From Moraxella catarrhalis (GTDB lineage: Bacteria; Pseudomonadota; Gammaproteobacteria; Pseudomonadales; Moraxellaceae): a stretch of DNA of 64,000 nt. The position numbers and the translations under genes are program-made. The notes beneath the pieces are model-generated. The model ran no database searches, was not told the DNA's origin, and saw nothing but the letters and a program-made list of their open reading frames with translations. Below are positions 57,560 through 64,000 of this stretch, one piece after another (positions within the stretch are counted from its first letter, which is position 1; the number at the start of each line of letters is the position of its first letter). The stretch covers positions 124,001-188,000 of the forward strand of contig NZ_LWAH01000012.1 in assembly GCF_001632285.1 (NCBI RefSeq), read 5' to 3'.

Positions 57560-57679
57560 TTAATCCCAAATTAATCTAATTTATCAATTTTGCCATCAGC
57601 TAACAAAAATTAAATCATCCTAACTGGTCAACTGATTTTTTAGATCCTGTTAGCTGAACGCACCTAAGTTGGGAAGTTT

Positions 57680-58909
57680 ATGTTTGCACAATTCAAACGA
57701 TTTTTAGAGCTTGAAGCTGCAGGCGGTATTGTACTGGCAGCGGCAGCTTTACTGGCGATGATTATTGCCAATTCACCGCTTGACGAGATGTACCATGCCT
57801 TTATTCATGCGCCTGTTGTGGTTCAAATAGGCACATTTCAAATTGCCAAAGATGCCCATCATTGGATTAATGACGGTTTGATGGCAATATTTTTCTTTTT
57901 GGTTGGACTTGAGTTAAAAAGAGAAGCCTTAATTGGTGAGCTGTCTGATGTTAAACAAATTTTAATGCCTGCCTTGGCAGCGGTTGGCGGTATGATTATG
58001 CCAGCGTTAATTTATGCTGCTTTTAATCAGAGCAATCCTGAACAGTTGGCAGGCTGGGCGATTCCTGCCGCTACCGATATTGCGTTTGCCTTGGGGGTAT
58101 TAAGCTTATTGGGCAATCGTGTCCCAAATGCTTTAAAAGTCTTTTTGGTCTCTATCGCCATTTTTGATGACCTTGGTGCAATTGTCATCATCGCTTTATT
58201 TTACACCAGCGATTTATCTTTATCATCTTTGGCGGTGGCTGGAGTTTGTTTTCCATTTTTGTTCATTCTAAATAAAATGAATGTCGTGCGACTGACACCT
58301 TATTTATTGATTGGTTTGGTCATGTGGGCGGCATTTTTAAAATCAGGTGTTCATGCCACTTTAGCAGGGGTTTTGCTGGCATTTTTTATCCCCTTGCGTA
58401 ATAAAAGCGACCCTGAGCATTCGCCCCTAGAAGAGCTTGAACACGATTTACACAATACTGTCGCTTTTGGCGTGCTGCCTTTATTTGCTTTTGCCAATGC
58501 AGGCATTGGGTTGGCAGGAACAGGCATTGACAGTTTATTACATTCAGTCCCACTTGGCATCGCCGCAGGATTATTCATTGGCAAGCAAATCGGTGTGATG
58601 GCAGCGGTCTTTTTATGTTTAAAGCTTGGGTTAGCGTCCCTACCAAAAGGCACAACCATCAAGCAGTTGTATGGGGTATCTTTGCTGTGTGGTATTGGTT
58701 TTACGATGAGTTTATTCATCTCAGGCTTGGCGTTTGGCAACACTCCTAAGGATTTTGATCCACGCCTAGGGATTATTTTAGGCTCAATCATTTCAGGCGT
58801 GATCGGTTATATGATTTTACGAGGCAATATTCCAAATGCTGACCATCCCGTCCTTGCCAAAGATACAGGCGAAGGGTTTATTCCCACACAACACGACGCT
58901 CAGGCTTAA
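57680..58909 (+). CDS. nhaA: Na+/H+ antiporter NhaA
   Basis: 409 residues with about 12 membrane helices. The start [20 protein letters not shown], the helix with [19 protein letters not shown] and the ion-binding aspartates in [14 protein letters not shown] are family marks, as is the C-terminal [14 protein letters not shown]. It exports sodium in exchange for protons. GGGAAG three bases before the ATG is the ribosome site. It is divergent from coaBC with a long shared region. Confidence 0.96.
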   Translation: MFAQFKRFLELEAAGGIVLAAAALLAMIIANSPLDEMYHAFIHAPVVVQIGTFQIAKDAHHWINDGLMAIFFFLVGLELKREALIGELSDVKQILMPALAAVGGMIMPALIYAAFNQSNPEQLAGWAIPAATDIAFALGVLSLLGNRVPNALKVFLVSIAIFDDLGAIVIIALFYTSDLSLSSLAVAGVCFPFLFILNKMNVVRLTPYLLIGLVMWAAFLKSGVHATLAGVLLAFFIPLRNKSDPEHSPLEELEHDLHNTVAFGVLPLFAFANAGIGLAGTGIDSLLHSVPLGIAAGLFIGKQIGVMAAVFLCLKLGLASLPKGTTIKQLYGVSLLCGIGFTMSLFISGLAFGNTPKDFDPRLGIILGSIISGVIGYMILRGNIPNADHPVLAKDTGEGFIPTQHDAQA

Positions 58910-59241
58910 TCCATTTAAATAAGGTATATTTATCTTTGCTAGTTATGATAAAAAATACCTATTTAAACAGTAAAGCCGTCGTAAATTATTCAAAATCAGG
59001 CACGCTCTAACAACCAAAATTATCAAACCAAGCCCACACATCTAAGCTTGGTTTGGTGATGCGTCGAAATCTTGACCCACACCAAGCACCAAAGCAACTA
59101 ACAATCAATAAAAGAAAGAGTTAAGCAACATTTTTCACATGACTATCACAGATTAGCCATCAAAAATCACTCAGCCCATCATGATTTGACCTATAATGAA
59201 TTTACCAATTCTGGCTTTTTATCTAAATAAAAGGATAACTT
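58910..59241. other. Intergenic gap between nhaA and the MliC-like gene
   Basis: About 330 bases with no gene. A 9-bp hairpin, AAACCAAGC (59025-59033) with GCTTGGTTT (59046-59054), may end nhaA, though no T run follows. A perfect TATAAT at 59192-59197 lies about 45 bases before the next gene's ATG and is the likely -10, with no clear -35. Confidence 0.5.
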
Positions 59242-59703
59242 ATGAAAAAATTACTTTTGAGTTCTGCTGCTGTTATGATGGCAATTACAGGCTGTACAAC
59301 ACCATCAACTGTTAGTGTGCCAGCCAATCAAGCAGGCGTTGTTGTTGTGCCAACAGCTGGTACTCATCATCATGGTACCCAACACCAACATGGCGTTTAT
59401 GGGCAAGACATCACAGCGGTTTATCAATGTGATGAAGGTGCCAAAGTTGTGGCAAACTATCAACCAGAAAATGATCGTGCAGTATTGACCGTCAGCGCAC
59501 CAACTTGGCACCTACACAACCAAGAGATCGTGATGCGTCCAGCTGTTAGAGCATCAGGCATGCGTTTTGTTAATGACACCAATCCAAACAGTGTCTATGA
59601 TTGGCATGCCAAAGGCTCTGAGGCTTTATTATCCGTCATCCTTGGTGAAACAGATCAAGAACATACGCTACATTGCCGTACCGACTCACCTGCTTTGATG
59701 TAA
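59242..59703 (+). CDS. Lipoprotein with MliC-like (lysozyme inhibitor) domain
   Basis: 153 residues. Signal peptide ends in lipobox ITGC (Cys18). A linker with HHHGTQHQHG follows. The C-terminal half fits the MliC/PliC fold: a Cys near the start (YQCDEGAKVVANY), ASGMRFVND, a YDWHAKGSEALLSV stretch like the W-K-G-x-E-A core, and a final Cys in TLHCRT that could close the barrel with the first. Such proteins block host c-type lysozyme at the cell surface. The match is by motif, not search. The gene has its own promoter and terminator. Confidence 0.68.
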   Translation: MKKLLLSSAAVMMAITGCTTPSTVSVPANQAGVVVVPTAGTHHHGTQHQHGVYGQDITAVYQCDEGAKVVANYQPENDRAVLTVSAPTWHLHNQEIVMRPAVRASGMRFVNDTNPNSVYDWHAKGSEALLSVILGETDQEHTLHCRTDSPALM

Positions 59704-59726
59704 TCTCATCTAAGATAAGTACCACC

Positions 59727-59769
59727 ATTAATAAAATGCAGTCAAAATTGCTGGCTGCATTTTATTAAT
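59727..59769. terminator. Bidirectional terminator after the MliC-like gene
   Basis: ATTAATAAAATGCAG (59727-59741) and its exact complement CTGCATTTTATTAAT (59755-59769) form a 15-bp stem with a 13-base loop, ending both convergent genes. Confidence 0.88.
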
Positions 59770-59826
59770 ATAGAACTGTAAGGAAAACTTTAAGATTAAT
59801 ATCCATCAAACTAATGATTTTGTTGG

Positions 59827-60138
59827 CTATTTTTTTGAAAGTGCCTTTCGCTTAGCCATTGGATTAATGGTCAAGGGTCGGTAGATTTCTATGCGATCGC
59901 CTGCCAAAAGTATGGTATCAAGGCGTTTTTTTTGGCTAAAAATACCCACATACCAAGACTTATGATTTGGGCTGTTGTCCAAATTATTTTGTACCCAATG
60001 CCAAAAATCTTCAAACTCTTCGCTATGCACCCAAGGCACAAGCGTCAATGCTTCATAGATGGTTGTACCCATCGGTAGGCTAAGTTCACTATAATACTGC
60101 TTACCTGAGTACGCAACATGGCTGATGGCGATGGTCAT
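59827..60138 (-). CDS. rnfH: RnfH family protein (RatB-like)
   Basis: 103 residues from the ATG at 60138 with GAG six bases ahead; a longer frame from 60159 overlaps the upstream gene. It has the ubiquitin-like RnfH fold: AISHVAYSGKQYYSELSLP, TIYEALTLV and the end GDRIEIYRPLTINPMAKRK. In other species the gene accompanies the rnf complex or ratA/smpB; none is here. The stop of the upstream transporter lies eight bases before it, so they are co-transcribed. Confidence 0.85.
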   Translation of the reverse strand: MTIAISHVAYSGKQYYSELSLPMGTTIYEALTLVPWVHSEEFEDFWHWVQNNLDNSPNHKSWYVGIFSQKKRLDTILLAGDRIEIYRPLTINPMAKRKALSKK

Positions 60139-60146
60139 ACATTGCT

Positions 60147-61241
60147 CTAAACAATCCATTCAAGCACCAAACCGATGATTGCTACAATAATGGCAATAGG
60201 CACAATAATGCGTACAAAAACACGCCAAGTATTATATCGAAGCTCACTACTCATATTCAGCGTTTTTCTTAAATGGCTAATTTTCATCACAAATCCTGAA
60301 AAAATAGACAACATCAAAACCGCCACCAAGCTTAGACAGATAATGATGATTAATAAAATATTGGCAGGAATAATACTAAACACAATCGCCAATAATAATA
60401 CCATCGCCACCGCCATCAGTATGCCAAAGCGTGTACTAAGCTGTGTGTACGCATAATATAATAAAAATGCCGCAACCAATAACATGCCTAGGCTGGTAAC
60501 GACAAATGACGCCACGCCTACCAAAGCTGAGCCTGCTAAGATGGCAATTGAACCAAAGATTAGCTGAGTGAGCCAAACAGGCAAAATATAGCCTGCCAAA
60601 GATTTTTTGGCAGTCATCAAACTTGGTGCGGTCGCCATACCCCCAAACCAGTATAAGCCTGTACCAATACCAACGCACAAAAGTGCAAGTATGACTGCAC
60701 GAGACCACTCAAGCAGTCCAACCTCGGTCATGACAGGAACGCTAACCGCACTGTCATATAACGACAACAGTGAACCCAATAAAATCAACAAGACGCCCAC
60801 CATCAGCAAACGACTTTTTAATAAGCTTAATATCAATGCAATGACCATCAAGCCTGCTGCCATACCAAATATGGGAATACCTGACTGCTGTAACACCGAA
60901 CCAAAGTGTACATAAGCTCTTATAGCAATCCGCCCTGAGAGATTGGCTGCGATTAATATTGAGATAACAACAGACAGCAGCGCAAAACCTCGCCAAACTA
61001 AGCCTGCATCTGCTTCACGGGTCAGTTTTTGCATACCCTGCCACGGCATATCACCTGAACGCGCCGACAAGGCAAATTCAGCAAATAAGACAGGCAAGCC
61101 AACCAAAACCATCGCTGCCACCCAAAGCAGCCAAAAATCCAATTCTCGTGCCATATTTGGTGCAACTTGACCAATGAACATCAAAGGCAAAGCACACGCC
61201 ACAAAAAAGACCGTATATCGATGAAGCATATTTGATACCAT
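60147..61241 (-). CDS. Multi-helix membrane protein, possibly a divergent SNF/NSS-type transporter
   Basis: 364 residues with about ten to eleven hydrophobic helices. The first helices carry LVGLPVLFAEFALSARSGDMPW, reminiscent of the GxPxxxxExxxG loop of sodium:neurotransmitter symporters, but the usual N-terminal NxWRFP signature is not visible. I treat the family as tentative. Two ATGs (61241, 61229) are possible starts with weak ribosome sites. It precedes rnfH on the same transcript, and two tandem 14-bp repeats lie upstream. Confidence 0.6.
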   Translation of the reverse strand: MVSNMLHRYTVFFVACALPLMFIGQVAPNMARELDFWLLWVAAMVLVGLPVLFAEFALSARSGDMPWQGMQKLTREADAGLVWRGFALLSVVISILIAANLSGRIAIRAYVHFGSVLQQSGIPIFGMAAGLMVIALILSLLKSRLLMVGVLLILLGSLLSLYDSAVSVPVMTEVGLLEWSRAVILALLCVGIGTGLYWFGGMATAPSLMTAKKSLAGYILPVWLTQLIFGSIAILAGSALVGVASFVVTSLGMLLVAAFLLYYAYTQLSTRFGILMAVAMVLLLAIVFSIIPANILLIIIICLSLVAVLMLSIFSGFVMKISHLRKTLNMSSELRYNTWRVFVRIIVPIAIIVAIIGLVLEWIV

Positions 61242-61301
61242 GATAAAGATTTGGCATATTTTAACACAAAAACCAATAAAGCCCTAAAACTGCCATACAT
61301 T

Positions 61302-61328
61302 AAAAAACCCCCTTTTTGGGAGCTTTTT
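61302..61328 (-). terminator. Probable terminator after cytochrome c4
   Basis: On the minus strand AAAAAGCTCCC and GGGGGTTTTTT can pair with two wobble pairs around an A5 loop, ending in six Ts. It lies about 190 bases past the cytochrome c4 stop. Confidence 0.65.
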
Positions 61329-61351
61329 AATACAATATTTTTAATACAATA
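61324..61351. repeat. 14-bp perfect tandem duplication
   Basis: TTTTTAATACAATA occurs twice in direct succession (61324-61337, 61338-61351), 83-110 bases upstream of the transporter-like start, abutting the terminator. Confidence 0.8.
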
Positions 61352-61516
61352 ATAGATATAATGGTAGATTTTCTGATACACTTGTTATACCGACCATCAA
61401 ATCTAAAGTATATGCCTAACGCTAACCGTTGATGGCTATCGTATCGTTGTTATGTTTGTGTTTTAATCATCATATTTAAGACTTAAGCAGCTTGATGTAT
61501 ATCATCGCCTCGTGTA

Positions 61517-62209
61517 TCAGTGAAGTGCTGATAAATATTCAGATAAAATCTTAATATCACGATCTGATAATCGTGATGCCACCATCTGCATCATGCCTTT
61601 ATCACCTGCCTTGGCAGAATCGTTGGTACGCACCTCTGTATCTGACGAAACATCATCTTCACGACCTGCGGCACGGAACAGTTTTAATTGTGTTGCCAAA
61701 TAGGCAGCGTGCTGACCACCTAAGCGAGGAAAGCCTGCGTACGCATTACCTGCACCTTTGGGATCATGACAACCTGAACACGGAATAACGCCACGAGTTT
61801 TATCACCGCCTAAGTATAGTTTGGTTGCTTCGGCAACTGTTGCTTTATTGCCATAGCCTGGTGTCCAAGGGGTTCTACTGGCATAATAACCTGCCAAATT
61901 TGCCAAATCCTGCTGAGTCAATCCAGCCAGCTGAGCTTCCATAATACCATTACGGCGTGCTTTGGTCTTAAAATCAACCAACTGCTTATAAAGATACTTG
62001 ATATTTTGACCACCGAGGTTTGGCTGAGTAGGCACAGGACTCATGCCATCAAGACCATGACAGGCAGCACAGTTGGCTTCAACGATGGCTTTGCCTGCTT
62101 CAATGTCATATGTCGGGACAGTGACAGCAGCATACGCTGAAAAACTGGCAAGACCAATTCCTGAGGCTAGAGTGAGTTTGGCTAAAGTTGCTTTTTTGGC
62201 AGGTTTCAT
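61517..62209 (-). CDS. Cytochrome c4-type di-haem cytochrome
   Basis: 230 residues. A basic signal peptide (KPAKKATLAKLTLASG) ends near AYAA. Two haem sites, CAACHG near residue 46 and CSGCHD in the second half, and two similar domains with PNLGGQ and PRLGGQHAAYL repeats. It is a periplasmic carrier between the bc1 complex and terminal oxidases. A hairpin and an imperfect direct repeat lie in its leader. Confidence 0.93.
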   Translation of the reverse strand: MKPAKKATLAKLTLASGIGLASFSAYAAVTVPTYDIEAGKAIVEANCAACHGLDGMSPVPTQPNLGGQNIKYLYKQLVDFKTKARRNGIMEAQLAGLTQQDLANLAGYYASRTPWTPGYGNKATVAEATKLYLGGDKTRGVIPCSGCHDPKGAGNAYAGFPRLGGQHAAYLATQLKLFRAAGREDDVSSDTEVRTNDSAKAGDKGMMQMVASRLSDRDIKILSEYLSALH

Positions 62210-62227
62210 AATAATTTCCTACTAACT

Positions 62228-62275
62228 TGGCTAAGTCTTGGGTGATATTGTGGCTAAATCTTGGTTTATTTAGCC
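62228..62275. repeat. Direct and inverted repeats in the cytochrome c4 leader
   Basis: TTGGCTAAGTCTTGG (62227-62241) recurs as GTGGCTAAATCTTGG (62250-62264). GGCTAAAT (62252-62259) pairs with ATTTAGCC (62268-62275) over 8 bp. They lie 20-66 bases before the start codon. Confidence 0.6.
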
Positions 62276-62473
62276 CATCATTTATAATTCAAAAAACTAC
62301 TTATGGCAATTTATCTGAGTAACTTTTGTTATTATAGCAAGAGTTAGCTAAATTTTCCTACAAAAATTGTGGTTTTGGTAACATTTTTTCAAATAATCGT
62401 CATTTTATTGATAAAATGATGGTATGAATGACATTTTGATCACAGCCAAGCAGACCGATTTTTATCATTTAAT

Positions 62474-62767
62474 TTATCTGCTCATATAGTCAATCAGCTT
62501 AGCAAAGTCTTCATCTGTGCAATTTTGGCACAGACCCATGGCAGGCATCTGCGGCATGCCTTGGCGGATTGATTTAATCAATGCCTCTTGACCCTTTTGC
62601 TGATTTAGGCGATGCCATATGGCAACATCACCTTTTTTGGGTGCATTAAAAGTACCGCTATCATGACAAGTTGCACAGCTTTGAGCGTATATTTTTTCGA
62701 TATCAGCATACGCATTTGATGCCACGACCAAACCCAAAACCATCAGCGACCATATCAACATTTTCAT
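62474..62767 (-). CDS. Cytochrome c5-type monohaem cytochrome
   Basis: 97 residues from the ATG at 62767. A hydrophobic N-terminus (WSLMVLGLVVASNAYA) serves as signal, cleaved or as anchor. One haem site, CATCH, with the axial Met in MPAMG, and the C5-family disulfide pair in LCQNCTDED. It would carry electrons in the periplasm like the c4 protein encoded next, with which it may share a regulon. Confidence 0.88.
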   Translation of the reverse strand: MKMLIWSLMVLGLVVASNAYADIEKIYAQSCATCHDSGTFNAPKKGDVAIWHRLNQQKGQEALIKSIRQGMPQMPAMGLCQNCTDEDFAKLIDYMSR

Positions 62768-62871
62768 AAGAGCGTTCTCATATATAAAATCAGCCTTTAT
62801 TATGGGTATTTTTGGCACAATGACAAGGGTAATTTGGTAAAGAGCAAATTACCCTTTAAAACGCTTATGCC

Positions 62872-64000
62872 TTATATCCGTCGCCAAGTCGTACCCATAC
62901 GACCATCTTCAAGCTCAATGCCTTGACGGTTAAGCTCATCACGGATCGCATCTGCCTTGGCAAAGTTTTTTTGAGCTTTGGCTTGTTGTCTTTGGGCGAT
63001 TTTATTGGCAATCTCGGCATCACTTAAGCCATCAGGCTTATTACCAATATTGGCTTGCAAAAACTCATGGGGCGATGATTGGGCGATATTAAGCACCGAG
63101 GCCAGCGTCTTGAGCGTCGATGCTTCTTGAGTGGCTTTTTGGTATTCGCCTGCTTTCATGGCTCGATTAATCTCAGTAACAACGCTAAAAAGCACGCTCA
63201 CCGCTTTGGGGGTATTAAAATCATCATTCATCGCTTTGGCAAATGCCTGCCCTGCTTCACTCTCCCAAGCATTTGGCATGATTGATATGACGCCAAAGTT
63301 TTCGGCCGATTTTAGTGATTGGTAGATGCGTGATAATGCGGTATGACTTTCTTTGAGTGCTGTATCTGAAAAATTAACAGGACTGCGATAATGACTGGAT
63401 AATAAAAAAAACCGTATCGTTTCAGGATGAAACTTATCCACAACCTCACGAATGGTGAAAAAATTACCCAAAGACTTGCTCATTTTTTCGCCATCAATAT
63501 TAATAAACCCCATATGCATCCAATGATTGGCATAGGTTTTACCAGTTGCACCTTCAGATTGGGCAATCTCATTTTCGTGATGTGGAAACTGCAGATCATG
63601 CCCACCGCCATGAATGTCAAAAGTTTCGCCCAAACAGCAAGTACTCATGGCACTACATTCAATATGCCAACCAGGTCGACCCAAACCCCACGGCGATTGC
63701 CAATGTGGTTCAGACGGCTTGGCGGTTTTCCATAATACAAAATCAAAAGGATGGCGTTTATCTTCTGCGGTACTCACACGCTCTGATGCACCTGCTTGCA
63801 TATCATCTACATGACGCTTGGAGAGCTTGCCATAATTAGGAAATTTTTCGATTGCATAATACACATCGCCGCCACTGCCTTGATAGGCCAAGTTTTTTGT
63901 CAGCAAAACATCAATCAGATGCTGCATATTTTCAATATGTTCGGTCGCACGAGGTTCTATGTTGGGAGATTGACAACCCAAAAATTGTTCATCTTGATGC
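62872..64000 (-). CDS. cysS: Cysteinyl-tRNA synthetase (partial, N-terminus off the right edge)
   Basis: The frame stays open to base 64000, giving about 376 C-terminal residues of a roughly 460-480 residue enzyme. The TTG near 63981 is an internal leucine codon, not a start. Visible: [18 protein letters not shown] with zinc ligand Cys, [34 protein letters not shown] (KMSKS loop) and the helical end [13 protein letters not shown]. It charges tRNA-Cys. Confidence 0.96.
   Translation of the reverse strand, partial: HQDEQFLGCQSPNIEPRATEHIENMQHLIDVLLTKNLAYQGSGGDVYYAIEKFPNYGKLSKRHVDDMQAGASERVSTAEDKRHPFDFVLWKTAKPSEPHWQSPWGLGRPGWHIECSAMSTCCLGETFDIHGGGHDLQFPHHENEIAQSEGATGKTYANHWMHMGFINIDGEKMSKSLGNFFTIREVVDKFHPETIRFFLLSSHYRSPVNFSDTALKESHTALSRIYQSLKSAENFGVISIMPNAWESEAGQAFAKAMNDDFNTPKAVSVLFSVVTEINRAMKAGEYQKATQEASTLKTLASVLNIAQSSPHEFLQANIGNKPDGLSDAEIANKIAQRQQAKAQKNFAKADAIRDELNRQGIELEDGRMGTTWRRI

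Noticed and set aside
1..64000. Mobile elements, CRISPR arrays, tRNA or rRNA genes
   Set aside because: No transposase, integrase, regularly spaced repeats or tRNA-like cloverleaf was seen on either strand. This was by eye, so a short or unusual RNA gene could be missed.

Overview
The window is an ordinary-looking stretch of chromosome from an AT-rich gammaproteobacterium of the family Moraxellaceae, most likely Moraxella. The inference rests on base composition, protein character (Rieske/cytochrome b/c1 operon next to rplM-rpsI-sspAB, tandem fadD genes, Moraxella/Acinetobacter-like small lipoproteins) and gene order. No sequence search could be run, so species is not assigned. There is no insertion sequence, prophage, CRISPR array, tRNA or rRNA that I can see. 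Both ends cut a gene: pirin on the left and cysS on the right.

Layout. 1-8.0 kb, mostly minus strand: pirin (partial), a PiT phosphate transporter with a PhoB-type promoter, ubiA with a small membrane protein, rsmJ, uppP, tsaB and ffh. 8.2-14.8 kb, plus strand: a YpjD/CcsA-type membrane protein, a YbeD-like protein and the sbcD-sbcC nuclease. 14.8-18.7 kb, minus: hemerythrin-like protein, AEC-family permease, mnmG. 18.9-25.1 kb, plus: small lipoprotein, rplM-rpsI, petABC (bc1 complex), sspA-sspB and a broken NRDE-family gene. 25.2-33.5 kb, minus: clpB with a sigma32-like promoter, an ABC importer (ATPase, permease, two paralogous binding lipoproteins) and an unknown lipoprotein. 33.6-38.4 kb, plus: cmoM, then a three-gene MBOAT/SGNH/SGNH set that looks like a peptidoglycan O-acetylation cluster. 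38.4-43.4 kb, minus: rsmE, waaA, pepN. 43.7-44.9 kb, plus: Pal-like lipoprotein and a Sfp-type phosphopantetheinyl transferase. 45-57.3 kb, minus: an outer-membrane barrel, an operon pldA-comF-pilV-pilW-pilX, rph with a small membrane protein, two fadD paralogues, coaBC. 57.7-59.7 kb, plus: nhaA and an MliC-like lipoprotein. 59.8-64 kb, minus: rnfH, a divergent transporter, cytochromes c4 and c5, cysS (partial).

How the genes fit together. The respiratory genes (petABC, cytochromes c4 and c5, ubiA, YpjD) describe an aerobic electron chain through ubiquinol, bc1 and soluble or membrane-tethered c cytochromes. Envelope genes form the second theme: uppP, waaA, pal, pldA, the O-acetylation set and the MliC-like lipoprotein. 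The last two would both counter host lysozyme by different routes. Competence and type IV pilus genes (comF, pilVWX) share a transcript with the outer-membrane phospholipase.

Many start codons were moved inward from the longest open frame, because the longest frame began at TTG or GTG while an internal ATG had a proper Shine-Dalgarno sequence. Strong hairpin terminators bracket most transcription units. The best leads for a second look are the Pho box promoter, the O-acetylation cluster with its lysozyme-inhibitor partner, the phospholipase-competence-pilin operon, the doubly mutated NRDE gene, and a recurrent pattern of short tandem duplications upstream of minus-strand genes.
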